Part shown: positions 9,001 to 16,329 of the stretch, one piece after another
Layout of the letters: every line of letters starts with the position of its first letter
How positions within the stretch are numbered: the stretch's first letter is position 1
Source: Nisaea nitritireducens
Lineage (GTDB): Bacteria; Pseudomonadota; Alphaproteobacteria; Thalassobaculales; Thalassobaculaceae
Assembly: GCF_014904795.1 (NCBI RefSeq)
Contig: NZ_JACZFS010000045.1
Location: 1-64,000 of the forward strand
Direction: 5' to 3'
DNA: 64,000 nucleotides
Made by a program: the position numbers and the translations under genes
The notes under the pieces: model-generated
Told to the model about the DNA's origin: nothing
What the model saw: only the letters and a program-made list of their open reading frames with translations
Databases searched by the model: none

Positions 9001-9327
9001 CTACACGCTGCCTTCCTGTTCAATAACGAGTATTCTGGCTTCGCCGATCGGCTCGGCGACATGCGAATCTCCGTCCTCGGCGTGGAAGATGTCCCCCGGT
9101 GTCAGCCGGATGGACCGTATTTCAGTTCCATCCAGGTATTTCATGTCGACTTCGCCGTCGAGCACGACGAAAACTTCCGGGCCATCGTTCACGTGCCATT
9201 TGTAGGCTTTGTCAGTCCAGTGCAGCCGTACGCTGGCATTCGCGATAACCTCGATATCCAGCGCTTGCCAGGCCTTTGAGGGGCGGAAGTCTGCGGCGTT
9301 GTAGTGCTTCATTGTGGGGGCCAACAT
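9001..9327 (-). CDS. Single-domain cupin protein
   Basis: A 108-aa small beta-barrel protein. Cupin motif 1 is atypical: HVNDGPEVFVVLDGEVDMKYLDG has one His and a Glu placed as metal ligands. Motif 2 reads GDIFHAEDGDSHVAEP and supplies further His. It may bind a metal and a small ligand; no enzyme activity can be assigned. The start is uncertain: ATG at 9327 (MLAPTMKH) or at 9312 (MKHYNAADF), neither with a good ribosome site. It diverges from the Lrp-type regulator across about 100 bases, so the regulator may control it. Confidence 0.75.
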   Translation of the reverse strand: MLAPTMKHYNAADFRPSKAWQALDIEVIANASVRLHWTDKAYKWHVNDGPEVFVVLDGEVDMKYLDGTEIRSIRLTPGDIFHAEDGDSHVAEPIGEARILVIEQEGSV

Positions 9328-9429
9328 CACGGTTTCAGGATCGTTCCTTGGTCGCAGGAAACGGCGCGGCGGGCAATTTGCGGGCTGACGTATCTGCCTT
9401 GCGAAAGGACGTGAATTTGGGAGGACGTC

Positions 9430-9864
9430 ATGCAAAATGACGGAAAGCTGGATCCAACGAACCGGCGGTTGCTGGCTCTGCTGACGGAACACGGCCGTAC
9501 CAGTGCATCCGATCTGGGCCGAAAGCTCGGCTTGTCGAGAACAGCGGTGCAGGACCGTATCCGGCGCCTGGAAAAAGCCGGAATCATCCTCGGCTACACA
9601 GCGATAGTGTCGGATGCCGAAGACCTGCCGCCTGTGGCGGCATTGGTGTCGATAACCATTTCAGAGCGACCCTGCGCCCCTGTCCTTGCGCACCTTCAGA
9701 CATTGCCGGAAGTCGAGAGATTGTTCTCCGTGGCGGGGCCGACGGACGCGGTGATCCTCGTTCGGGTCTCCGATACGCAGGCGCTGTCTGCACTGGTCGA
9801 CCGGATAACCGCGATTGAGCATGTCTCTTCAGCGACGGCAGCGGTGGTGTTGGGCGAGTATTAG
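9430..9864 (+). CDS. Lrp/AsnC family transcriptional regulator
   Basis: A 144-aa regulator. The N-terminal helix-turn-helix (about 10-58) reads LTEHGRTSASDLGRKLGLSR and then TAVQDRIRRLEKAGII. The C-terminal RAM ligand-binding domain (about 70-142) contains LPEVERLFSVAGPTDAVILV. These proteins sense amino acids and related small molecules as octamers. GGGAGGA lies six bases before the ATG. It diverges from the cupin gene, the likeliest target besides itself. Confidence 0.9.
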   Translation: MQNDGKLDPTNRRLLALLTEHGRTSASDLGRKLGLSRTAVQDRIRRLEKAGIILGYTAIVSDAEDLPPVAALVSITISERPCAPVLAHLQTLPEVERLFSVAGPTDAVILVRVSDTQALSALVDRITAIEHVSSATAAVVLGEY

Positions 9865-9869
9865 CAGTA

Positions 9870-9900
9870 ACCGGCGCGATGCGATTGTTTTGGCGCCGGT
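9870..9900 (+). terminator. Hairpin after the Lrp-type gene
   Basis: Perfect 8-base arms ACCGGCGC (9870-9877) and GCGCCGGT (9893-9900) with a 15-base loop lie just after the Lrp-type stop and before the TetR-type gene. No T-run follows, so it may be a weak terminator or an operator for the downstream regulator. Confidence 0.35.
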
Positions 9901-9940
9901 CCGGGACATATCGTGAAAGGGATGGCAACAGGAGCAGGCC

Positions 9941-10555
9941 ATGGCACCGGTAGACAGCGACAAGGTTCTCGATGCGGTTCTCCAGACTGCGGGCGAGCAT
10001 GGCTGGAGTGATTTGACCATTGAGATGGTGGCCGAGCGTGCCAGCCTTTCTGCATCTGAGATTATCCGTCTTTATCCGGGCAAGCGCGCGATACTGGATG
10101 CCATGGCAGACAGGTTTGAGCGGCAGGCAGACGAGACCGTCGATGCGGAAGCGCGCGATCCGTCCCTGCCGGTGCCGGAGCGGCTTTTTGACGCAATCAT
10201 GACCCGGTTCGAGCTGCTGCAGGAGCATAGGGACGGTTATGCAGCGATTTTCGGCGCGGCGCGATCGAACCCCTGTTTGGCGCTTGCCGGCTTGGCTCGC
10301 CTCACTCCGGCGATGGGCATGGTGCTTCGGCAGACCGGACTCGATCACCGTGGGCCGCTCGGTTGTCTGCGCCGTAAGGTTCTGGGCGCACTCTATATTT
10401 CAGTCCTGCAGGTCTGGCTCAATGATGAGAGCGAGGATCTTGGTCCGACCATGGCCGCTCTCGACAAGCGGCTGAGACAGCTCGACGAGATTGTTGCGTC
10501 CACCCCCATGCGGCGAAAAAACCATTCAGAAGAAAGCAGTTTTTCAGGGCGGTGA
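9941..10555 (+). CDS. TetR-family transcriptional regulator (COQ9-like C-terminus)
   Basis: A 204-aa protein. Residues 8-55 form a TetR-type helix-turn-helix (VLQTAGEHGWSDLTIEMVAE then RASLSASEIIRLYPGKRAIL), with the usual final tyrosine-containing recognition helix. The rest is helical and resembles COQ9-like TetR proteins of alphaproteobacteria (LFDAIMTRFELLQEHRDGY, LGALYISVLQVWLNDES). AGGAG precedes the ATG. The phasin gene follows on the same strand with its own promoter. A role in polyhydroxyalkanoate or membrane control is possible but unproven. Confidence 0.8.
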   Translation: MAPVDSDKVLDAVLQTAGEHGWSDLTIEMVAERASLSASEIIRLYPGKRAILDAMADRFERQADETVDAEARDPSLPVPERLFDAIMTRFELLQEHRDGYAAIFGAARSNPCLALAGLARLTPAMGMVLRQTGLDHRGPLGCLRRKVLGALYISVLQVWLNDESEDLGPTMAALDKRLRQLDEIVASTPMRRKNHSEESSFSGR

Positions 10556-10562
10556 GAGTTTT

Positions 10563-10631
10563 GTTGCAGTGCAACATATATCTTGACATTTACCTGAGAT
10601 ACGCCGATATCAATGTGGATAGTGCAGTGCA
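10563..10631 (+). promoter_or_regulatory. Phasin promoter bracketed by two TGCAGTGCA operators
   Basis: A perfect palindrome GTTGCA-G-TGCAAC lies at 10563-10575, and its core TGCAGTGCA recurs at 10623-10631, centres 58 bases apart. Between them is TTGACA (10583-10588) and, 17 bases on, GATATC (10606-10611) as a candidate -35/-10 pair. One operator is just upstream of the promoter and one at the expected transcription start. The TGC...GCA core resembles sites described for PhaR, the PHA-responsive repressor of phasin genes; the match is from memory. Confidence 0.65.
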
Positions 10632-10717
10632 AAATAACGCTGTGACGCGAAAAATAACCACCGTATCCCGGTCATGATGGCACGCGTAATACGGGGTCAA
10701 AAATGTGGAGACGTTCA

Positions 10718-11143
10718 ATGGCCAAGCAGGAAAACCCGTTCCTCAATATCGATTTCCAGAAGATGATGATGGACTTCAAGATGCCCGGCATCGATGCCGA
10801 CGCGCTGATGAATGCGCAGCAGAAGAACATTGAAGCCATCACCAGCGCCAACCAGCTGGCCGCAGAAGGTCTGCAGGCCATTGGCAAGCGTCAGGCGGAA
10901 CTTTTCCAGCAGGCTGTTGAGGAATCCCAGAAAACCCTCGGCGATCTGATGACGCAGGGTGCGCCGGAAGATCGGATTGCCAAGCAGGCCGAGACGGTGA
11001 AGACCACGATCGAGCGCACTGTTACGAACCTCCGCGAAATCTCCGAGATGCTCGCGAAGTCGAACCAGGAAGCCTTCGAAGTGATCAACAAGCGCATCAC
11101 CGAAAGCCTCGAGGAAGTTCAGTCCCTCACCGGCAAGAAATAA
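10718..11143 (+). CDS. Phasin family protein
   Basis: A 141-aa, almost wholly helical protein with the phasin pattern: NPFLNIDFQKMMMDFKMPGI, then NAQQKNIEAITSANQLAAEG, then LFQQAVEESQKTL, and a C-terminal heptad-rich segment (TIERTVTNLREISEMLAKSN). Phasins coat polyhydroxyalkanoate granules and limit their size. ATG at 10718 has GGAG eight bases before it; the ATG at 10703 does not. It is transcribed alone between a double-operator promoter and a terminator, as expected of an abundant, tightly controlled granule protein. Confidence 0.9.
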   Translation: MAKQENPFLNIDFQKMMMDFKMPGIDADALMNAQQKNIEAITSANQLAAEGLQAIGKRQAELFQQAVEESQKTLGDLMTQGAPEDRIAKQAETVKTTIERTVTNLREISEMLAKSNQEAFEVINKRITESLEEVQSLTGKK

Positions 11144-11166
11144 GCTTTCCCCGAGAGAGTGCGAAG

Positions 11167-11205
11167 AGCCGTCGGAGCTTCTGGTTCCGGCGGCTTTTTG
11201 TTTTT
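11167..11205 (+). terminator. Rho-independent terminator of the phasin gene
   Basis: AGCCGTCGGA (11167-11176) pairs with TCCGGCGGCT (11185-11194) apart from one G-U pair, and is followed by TTTTTGTTTTT. Stem, loop and T-run are all present 24 bases after the phasin stop. Confidence 0.85.
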
Positions 11206-11277
11206 CGGGCTGGATTAATCCCACTTCACGACAAATGCATGAGCGCATAAAGTCCGCTTCCGAACAGGGAGCTTCTT

Positions 11278-11613
11278 ATGACCATCGAATTCTCAGACTT
11301 TCAAAAAGTTGAGATCCGCGTCGGCACCGTGACCGATGCTCAGCCATATCCCGAGGCCCGCAAGCCGGCGATCAAGCTCTGGATCGATTTCGGACCGGAG
11401 ATCGGTGAGCGGAAGACTTCAGCGCAGATCACCAAGCACTACACGCCGGAAGATATGAAGGGCAAACAGGTGGTTGCCGTCGTGAACTTCCCGCCGAAAC
11501 AGATCGGCAAGTTCATGAGCGAATGCCTGGTCGTCGGTTTCCCGGACGAGGATGGCGAAGTGGTACTGATCAGCCCGACACTCGATGTCCCGAATGGCGG
11601 GCGGCTGTACTAG
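11278..11613 (+). CDS. csaA: CsaA-type tRNA-binding domain protein
   Basis: A 111-aa single OB-fold protein of the CsaA / EMAP-II-like family. The sequence [20 protein letters not shown], then [20 protein letters not shown] and [15 protein letters not shown], matches the whole domain. CsaA is described as an export-related chaperone and tRNA-binding dimer. AGGGAG precedes the ATG. The stop overlaps the stop of the convergent histidine kinase gene in a shared CTAG. Confidence 0.92.
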   Translation: MTIEFSDFQKVEIRVGTVTDAQPYPEARKPAIKLWIDFGPEIGERKTSAQITKHYTPEDMKGKQVVAVVNFPPKQIGKFMSECLVVGFPDEDGEVVLISPTLDVPNGGRLY

Positions 11614-12968
11614 ACCGGCATTCTGATCCGGACACGCAGGCCGCCCAGCGGCGATTCCTCCAGGCTGATCTCGCCGCCGTGACTATGGACGATGTCGCGG
11701 GCGATGGTCAGGCCGAGGCCGGTTCCGCCCGTTTCCGGATTGCGGGACGGGTCGCCGCGATAGAAGGGTTTGAAGACGCGACCGCGCTCAGCCTCAGGGA
11801 TGCCCGGGCCGTCGTCATCAACGAAAATCTCATAGGCATCGTCGGACGCATCAAGCGTGATACGCACGGTTTTTGCGTGCCGTCTCGCATTTGACACGAG
11901 GTTGGTGAGCGCCCGTTTCAGAGATTGCGGTTTCATCTCCACAGGCGGTATGGGGTGGCTGCTGACTTCAAGTTCGAGAGGGATGCCGCCGCGCCGCTCG
12001 CCGATAGCAAAATCCGTCACCAGAGCCTTGATATCCGTTGTGACGGCGGCCTCTGTCCCCTCGCCACGGGCAAAGGCGAGATAGCCTTCGACCATCCGCT
12101 CCATATCCTGCACATCGGCCTGAAGTTCCTGCACGGCCTTGTCCTCGCCGAGCATGGCGAGTTGCAGTTTCATCCGGGTAAGCGGAGTACGCAGATCGTG
12201 CGAGACGCCGCTCAGCATGTCGGTGCGCTGTTTGATCTGGCGCCGGATCCGGGCCCGCATCTGCTGGAAGGCTTCCGCCGCCTGCCGGACTTCGTGCGCG
12301 CCTTCCGGTTTGAAGTTGGGAACCTCGCGGCCCAGCCCGAAAGCGCGGGCGGCAATGGCGAGCCGCCGTATCGGTCGGATCTGGTTGCGCATGAAGATCA
12401 GCGCGATGGCGAACAGGATCAGGGCGCTGCCCAGCATCCACATGACGAAGATATAGGTGGTCGAGGTATAGAGGCGTTTCTCGTGTGCCAGCACCTCAAG
12501 CACGCCATCCGAAAGCTGCACCGTGATGGCGATCTGCCGGTCGCCCGCGTCGGTGTCGACCATGAAGGGGCGGCGCACCTGCTCGGTCATGGCATGACGC
12601 ATCTGGCGCAGGGTCGGATCGAACAGGGTGACCGTGCCGCGGTTTTCCAGGATGGCGCCGGACCGGTAGGTGACGACCAGTCCAAGATGGTTTCGGGAAA
12701 GCCGGTCAATCCTGGCCAGGGCGGCCGGGCTGGAATCCGTCTCGACTTCCGTGACGATCAGGGCAATGTCTCCGGAGAGTGAGGTCGCAAGCCGGCGCAC
12801 CATCGTGTCCCAATGCCGGTCATAGAAAACATAGGTCGAGATCGCCTGCATCAGGATCAACGGCGTCAGGAAGATCGCCAGCGCCCGTCCGAAAAGAGTC
12901 TTCGGCATGCGGCGCTTCAGCCAGGACCGGCGCTTGGTCCGCGGGGCGTTTTCGGCAAGTGTCGCCAT
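11610..12968 (-). CDS. EnvZ-type sensor histidine kinase
   Basis: A 452-aa inner-membrane kinase. Membrane segments are at about 26-48 and 171-193 with a periplasmic sensor loop of about 120 residues. A HAMP region (about 194-247) is followed by the phospho-acceptor box [16 protein letters not shown] with His257. The ATPase domain has the N-box [19 protein letters not shown] and [15 protein letters not shown]. The DHp sequence is OmpR/EnvZ-like. It is the last gene of a MarR-response regulator-kinase operon, about 100 bases after the regulator. The MarR/regulator pair resembles PetP/PetR; the stimulus is unknown. Confidence 0.92.
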   Translation of the reverse strand: MATLAENAPRTKRRSWLKRRMPKTLFGRALAIFLTPLILMQAISTYVFYDRHWDTMVRRLATSLSGDIALIVTEVETDSSPAALARIDRLSRNHLGLVVTYRSGAILENRGTVTLFDPTLRQMRHAMTEQVRRPFMVDTDAGDRQIAITVQLSDGVLEVLAHEKRLYTSTTYIFVMWMLGSALILFAIALIFMRNQIRPIRRLAIAARAFGLGREVPNFKPEGAHEVRQAAEAFQQMRARIRRQIKQRTDMLSGVSHDLRTPLTRMKLQLAMLGEDKAVQELQADVQDMERMVEGYLAFARGEGTEAAVTTDIKALVTDFAIGERRGGIPLELEVSSHPIPPVEMKPQSLKRALTNLVSNARRHAKTVRITLDASDDAYEIFVDDDGPGIPEAERGRVFKPFYRGDPSRNPETGGTGLGLTIARDIVHSHGGEISLEESPLGGLRVRIRMPV

Positions 12969-13070
12969 CGATCGGATGCGGCTCTTTCTGTTGGCGTTCA
13001 GGCGCGAAGATTACGGGTAATGATAAAAGAAATCGGTGCGTGCCGATAGCAGTGCGCATCGGTGTGCCGG

Positions 13071-13781
13071 TCAGGCGTCGTTCGTATTTGCCTTCAGAAC
13101 GTATCCTTTACCGCGTACGGTCTGCAGGAAGCGGGGAAACTTGGGATCTTTCTCGATCTTCCGGCGCAATCGGTTGATCTGTACGTCGACGGTGCGTTCA
13201 TGGCCGTTCACCGCATTGCGGGCAACCAGATCTTGACGGCTGAGCGTGCGCCCCGGCGTCTGGGCAAAGCAGCCGAGCAGCAGTGCTTCCGACTCGGTCA
13301 GATGGACCGCGCTGCCTTCCCGCGTAAGCTCACCGCCCGTCCGATCGTAGATATAAGGGCCGAAACTGACACTTGACGTTGCTTCCGACATGTCCGGGGT
13401 GGCGGAACGGGTGCGGCGCAGGATCGTGCGGATGCGCAACAACAGCTCGCGCGGCTCGAACGGCTTGGTCAGGTAATCGTCGGCGCCGGTCTCCAACCCT
13501 TCGATGCGATCTTCCACTTCCCCCATGGCCGTGAGCAGCAGGATTGGAAGATCGCGGGTCTGTCGCATGGAGCGGGTCAGCTCGAAGCCGGTTTCACCGG
13601 GCATCATGACGTCCAGAACAATCAGGTCATAATCGATAGCCGCCAGTTTGCGCCTGGCATCGGCGGCATCGCCTGCGGCGGTAATACGGAAACCGTTCTC
13701 GCTCAGAAAGCGGGTCAGCAGGTCGCGCAGCCGACTGTCATCGTCGACTACCAGAATATGCGCCTGATCCACGGTGTTCAT
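13071..13781 (-). CDS. OmpR-family response regulator (PetR-like)
   Basis: A 236-aa regulator. The receiver domain (about 8-120) has acidic residues 13-15, phospho-acceptor Asp57 in LIVLDVMMPGETG, Thr in LLLTAMG and Lys in DDYLTKPF. The OmpR-type winged helix (about 140-230) ends with HERTVDVQINRLRRKIEKDP and RGKGYVL. The start at ATG 13781 is chosen; a TTG at 13793 overlaps the MarR stop. The gene order MarR-regulator matches petP-petR of Rhodobacter, where PetR is needed for respiratory growth. Partner kinase is the gene downstream. Confidence 0.92.
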   Translation of the reverse strand: MNTVDQAHILVVDDDSRLRDLLTRFLSENGFRITAAGDAADARRKLAAIDYDLIVLDVMMPGETGFELTRSMRQTRDLPILLLTAMGEVEDRIEGLETGADDYLTKPFEPRELLLRIRTILRRTRSATPDMSEATSSVSFGPYIYDRTGGELTREGSAVHLTESEALLLGCFAQTPGRTLSRQDLVARNAVNGHERTVDVQINRLRRKIEKDPKFPRFLQTVRGKGYVLKANTNDA

Positions 13782-13789
13782 CTTACCGT

Positions 13790-14308
13790 TCAACCCTTGC
13801 CGCGGCGTTGTACCGGCATGGTCGGGGTAACAATCTCGAACCGCTCCTGATCGTTCGGATCGATGATGCCACGTAGCACCTCGCGAAACCCTTGAACGGC
13901 CTCTGCCCCGGCGGCCTTGTAGGCGCGGGCGATCCGCTTGCGCTGGTTTTCCGTCAGCCGGTGCTCCAGATCGACACCTTTTTCGGTCAGGGTCAGCAGT
14001 TTCTTGCGCCGGTCTCCCTGATCGGTGGTCTGGTCGATATAGCCTTCATTGACAAGCTGGCTGAGCACGCGCGACAGGCTCTGCTTGGTGATCTTCAGGA
14101 TCTTCAGCAGGTCGGTCACCGTGATCCTGGGATTACGGCCGACGAAATAGATGACCCGGTGATGAGCCCGGCCAAGATCGATCTCCGCAAGGATGGCGTC
14201 CGGCTCTCCTGTGAAGTCCCGATAGGCAAAAAACAGCATCTCTATGCCTTGCCTCAATTCCTCCTCCCGCAGGAATAGCGGGTTGGCCATGCTTTTTACG
14301 TCAACCAT
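13790..14308 (-). CDS. MarR-family regulator (PetP-like)
   Basis: A 172-aa winged-helix regulator. DNA-binding region: NPRITVTDLLKILKITKQSL, then SRVLSQLVNEGYI with the wing DQGDRRKKLLTLT. The C-terminal helices form the dimer interface. The first ATG (14308) lies inside the palindrome GTCAACCATGTTGAC, so the protein probably binds over its own start; a second ATG at 14290 (MANPLF) would leave the palindrome in the leader. It heads the operon with the response regulator and kinase and diverges from ilvE, which it could also control. Confidence 0.88.
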   Translation of the reverse strand: MVDVKSMANPLFLREEELRQGIEMLFFAYRDFTGEPDAILAEIDLGRAHHRVIYFVGRNPRITVTDLLKILKITKQSLSRVLSQLVNEGYIDQTTDQGDRRKKLLTLTEKGVDLEHRLTENQRKRIARAYKAAGAEAVQGFREVLRGIIDPNDQERFEIVTPTMPVQRRGKG

Positions 14309-14314
14309 GTTGAC
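14300..14314. promoter_or_regulatory. Palindromic operator over the MarR start codon
   Basis: GTCAAC-CAT-GTTGAC is a perfect 6-3-6 inverted repeat; its central CAT is the start codon of the MarR gene on the minus strand. A further GTCAAC half-site lies at 14377-14382 in the intergenic region shared with ilvE. Typical placement for autorepression by a MarR dimer. Confidence 0.6.
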
Positions 14315-14432
14315 TTATTTCCTTTTGAATGTTAGTTCTTCGCCCGTGTTTGGGTAACAATCTAACCAAAGCGCCCGTCAACATGAACAATTCGAACGGG
14401 TTAGGCTTTGGAGCTTGCTGGGATGAAACTTC

Positions 14433-15338
14433 ATGAGCCTGCTTCCTTTCGATGATCGCGACGGTGCCATCTGGATGGACGGTACCTTGTTGGACTGGCG
14501 TGACGCCAAATTGCATGTACTTAGCCACGGGCTGCATTATGCCAGTTCGGTGTTCGAGGGCGAACGGGTTTATAGCGGACAGATCTTCAAGTCCCGCGAG
14601 CATACCGAACGGCTGCATCGTTCCGCCGGAATTCTGGGCTTCAAGATCCCTTACGATGTCGATGCCATCGAGGCCGCCAAGCAGGCGGTGATCGACTCTA
14701 TGGGGATCGTCGACGGTTATGTCCGCCCTGTTGCCTGGCGCGGTAGCGAAATGATGGGCGTCTCCGCCCAGCAGAACACCATTCACCTCGCCGTCGCCGC
14801 CTGGGAATGGCCGTCCTACTTTGATCCGGAAGCGAAGATGAAGGGAATCAATCTGGATATCGCCAAGTGGCGCCGTCCGGCTCCCGACACTGCGCCGACG
14901 AACAGCAAGGCCGCCGGTCTCTACATGATCGCGACCATGTCCAAGCACGATGCCGAAGCGCGCGGGTTCCACGATGCGCTGATGCTGGATTATCGCGGCT
15001 ATGTCGCCGAGGCGACCGGCGCCAACATCTTCTTCCTGATGGATGATGGCCGTCTGCACACGCCGACTCCGGACTGCTTCCTCGACGGCATCACCCGCCG
15101 CACGGTGAAGCAGCTCGCTATCGATCTCGGCTACGAGATCGTCGAGCGGCATATCCGGCCGGAAGAGATGGCGCGGGCAACCGAATGCTTCCTGACCGGA
15201 ACTGCCGCGGAAGTAACCCCGGTCGGCACCATCGGCACCTACAAGTTCACGCCGGGCGAGATGACCCGCAAGCTGGTTGACGCCTATGACGTGGCGGTGC
15301 GTGCCCACGCGACGGGCGTGCAGGTCGCGGCCGAGTAA
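14433..15338 (+). CDS. ilvE: Branched-chain amino acid aminotransferase
   Basis: A 301-aa fold-type IV PLP aminotransferase that moves the amino group between glutamate and the keto acids of leucine, isoleucine and valine. The N-terminal DWRDAKLHVLSHGLHYASSV and FEGERVY are typical, PLP-lysine lies in NSKAAGLYMIA, and LDYRGYVAEATGANIFF followed by the PT and FLDGITR motifs fit IlvE rather than D-amino-acid transaminase. It diverges from the MarR gene. Confidence 0.95.
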   Translation: MSLLPFDDRDGAIWMDGTLLDWRDAKLHVLSHGLHYASSVFEGERVYSGQIFKSREHTERLHRSAGILGFKIPYDVDAIEAAKQAVIDSMGIVDGYVRPVAWRGSEMMGVSAQQNTIHLAVAAWEWPSYFDPEAKMKGINLDIAKWRRPAPDTAPTNSKAAGLYMIATMSKHDAEARGFHDALMLDYRGYVAEATGANIFFLMDDGRLHTPTPDCFLDGITRRTVKQLAIDLGYEIVERHIRPEEMARATECFLTGTAAEVTPVGTIGTYKFTPGEMTRKLVDAYDVAVRAHATGVQVAAE

Positions 15339-15405
15339 GGCAAAACGATCACCGGGCCTGGGGGAACGATCCCGTTCTCTCCGGGCACTGGACATATCTT
15401 TCGTG

Positions 15406-15441
15406 AACGGGGGAAGCTGACATATGACAGCTTCCCCCGTT
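15406..15441 (+). promoter_or_regulatory. Perfect hairpin enclosing a ribosome site and start codon
   Basis: AACGGGGGAAGCTG (15406-15419) and CAGCTTCCCCCGTT (15428-15441) are perfect 14-base complementary arms with the loop ACATATGA. The loop contains the ATG of the thioesterase gene, and the ribosome site GGGGGAAG is in the left arm. It could be the ilvE terminator (no long T-run follows) or a translational switch. Confidence 0.75.
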
Positions 15442-16176
15442 TGCATATTCGACGGCACCCATTGGGTTCCCGGACCGCTTGCCAAGGGACCTTTCCCGGG
15501 GCTGCATGGCGGCGTCGTAGGCGGCCTGCTTGCCGCCGAAATGGAAAAGACATCCCAGGAAAGCGGCGGCGGTATGGGGCTGCAGATGTCCCTTTCCCTG
15601 CTGCGCCCGACACCGGTGGAACCGGTCGCGATCTCCGTCCGCACGTTGCGTCAGGGCCGCCGTTCTCTCCAGCTCTCCGCGGAACTCGTCGCTGGCGGCA
15701 AGACCTGCGCCGTGGCGAGCGCGCTTTTCCTGACCCCGGAGGCATTACCATTCCTGGAGGAACAACCCGTGGAACGGGTTCCTGTTGCAGGCCAGGATTT
15801 CCATGTCGGCCGGAGGATGGACCAGCCCTGGTTTGCCGATGCCTGCGAGATGCGCCGGGAAGAGGGCGGCCGTGTCTGGATGCGGCATCTCAATCCGGTG
15901 GTGGAGGAGATGGGGCCGCTGACACGCGTTTTGTCATTGGCGGACTGGGCGACTGGTCTGTCACGCCCGTCCTGGGTCGATGCGGAAAAGGTGGTTTTTC
16001 CGAACCCGGAGATCACAATTCACCTGCACCGGCCGCCCGCTGGTGCCTGGCTGGGGGTCGACTCGCAGCCGTTCTGGAATGCCAGCGGTCTCGGTATTAC
16101 CGCCAGCGACCTCTACGATGAGGCCGGCTATCTAGGCCGGGCAACACAGCCTGTTGTGCTCGCGGTGATGGAGTAA
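15424..16176 (+). CDS. Thioesterase family protein (TesB-like double hotdog)
   Basis: A 250-aa protein with two hotdog halves. The first has GPFPGLHGGVVGGLLAAEME, then MSLSLLRPTPVEPVAISVRT; the second has SLADWATGLSRPSWVDAEK and the end WLGVDSQPFWNASGLGITAS. It resembles acyl-CoA thioesterases of the TesB group, which release free fatty acids from CoA. Substrate length cannot be told. Its ATG lies in the loop of a perfect hairpin that hides the ribosome site, so expression may be conditional. It follows ilvE on the same strand. Confidence 0.8.
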   Translation: MTASPVCIFDGTHWVPGPLAKGPFPGLHGGVVGGLLAAEMEKTSQESGGGMGLQMSLSLLRPTPVEPVAISVRTLRQGRRSLQLSAELVAGGKTCAVASALFLTPEALPFLEEQPVERVPVAGQDFHVGRRMDQPWFADACEMRREEGGRVWMRHLNPVVEEMGPLTRVLSLADWATGLSRPSWVDAEKVVFPNPEITIHLHRPPAGAWLGVDSQPFWNASGLGITASDLYDEAGYLGRATQPVVLAVME

Positions 16177-16220
16177 GATGACTACCGTTTCCTGGCTTCG
16201 CCCAAAGTTCTTTAATCACT

Positions 16221-16301
16221 GTCATCCCGTCGAAAGACGGGACCCAGAGATGACGGGCAACGCTCCGTGATCCTCTAGGTCCCTGCGTCCGCAGGGATGA
16301 C
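16221..16301. repeat. GTCATCCC...GGGATGAC palindromic intergenic repeat
   Basis: An 81-base element bounded by GTCATCCC and its inverse GGGATGAC. It contains two perfect hairpins, CCCGTC-GAAA-GACGGG (16226-16241) and CCCTGC-GTCC-GCAGGG (16281-16296), each with a four-base loop. The layout resembles small palindromic elements with GTCATCCC ends seen between genes in many alphaproteobacteria. It lies between the convergent thioesterase and decarboxylase genes. Only one copy was noticed here. Confidence 0.7.
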
Positions 16302-16329
16302 GTATAGGACGATGGGGATGCCTGCGCGC

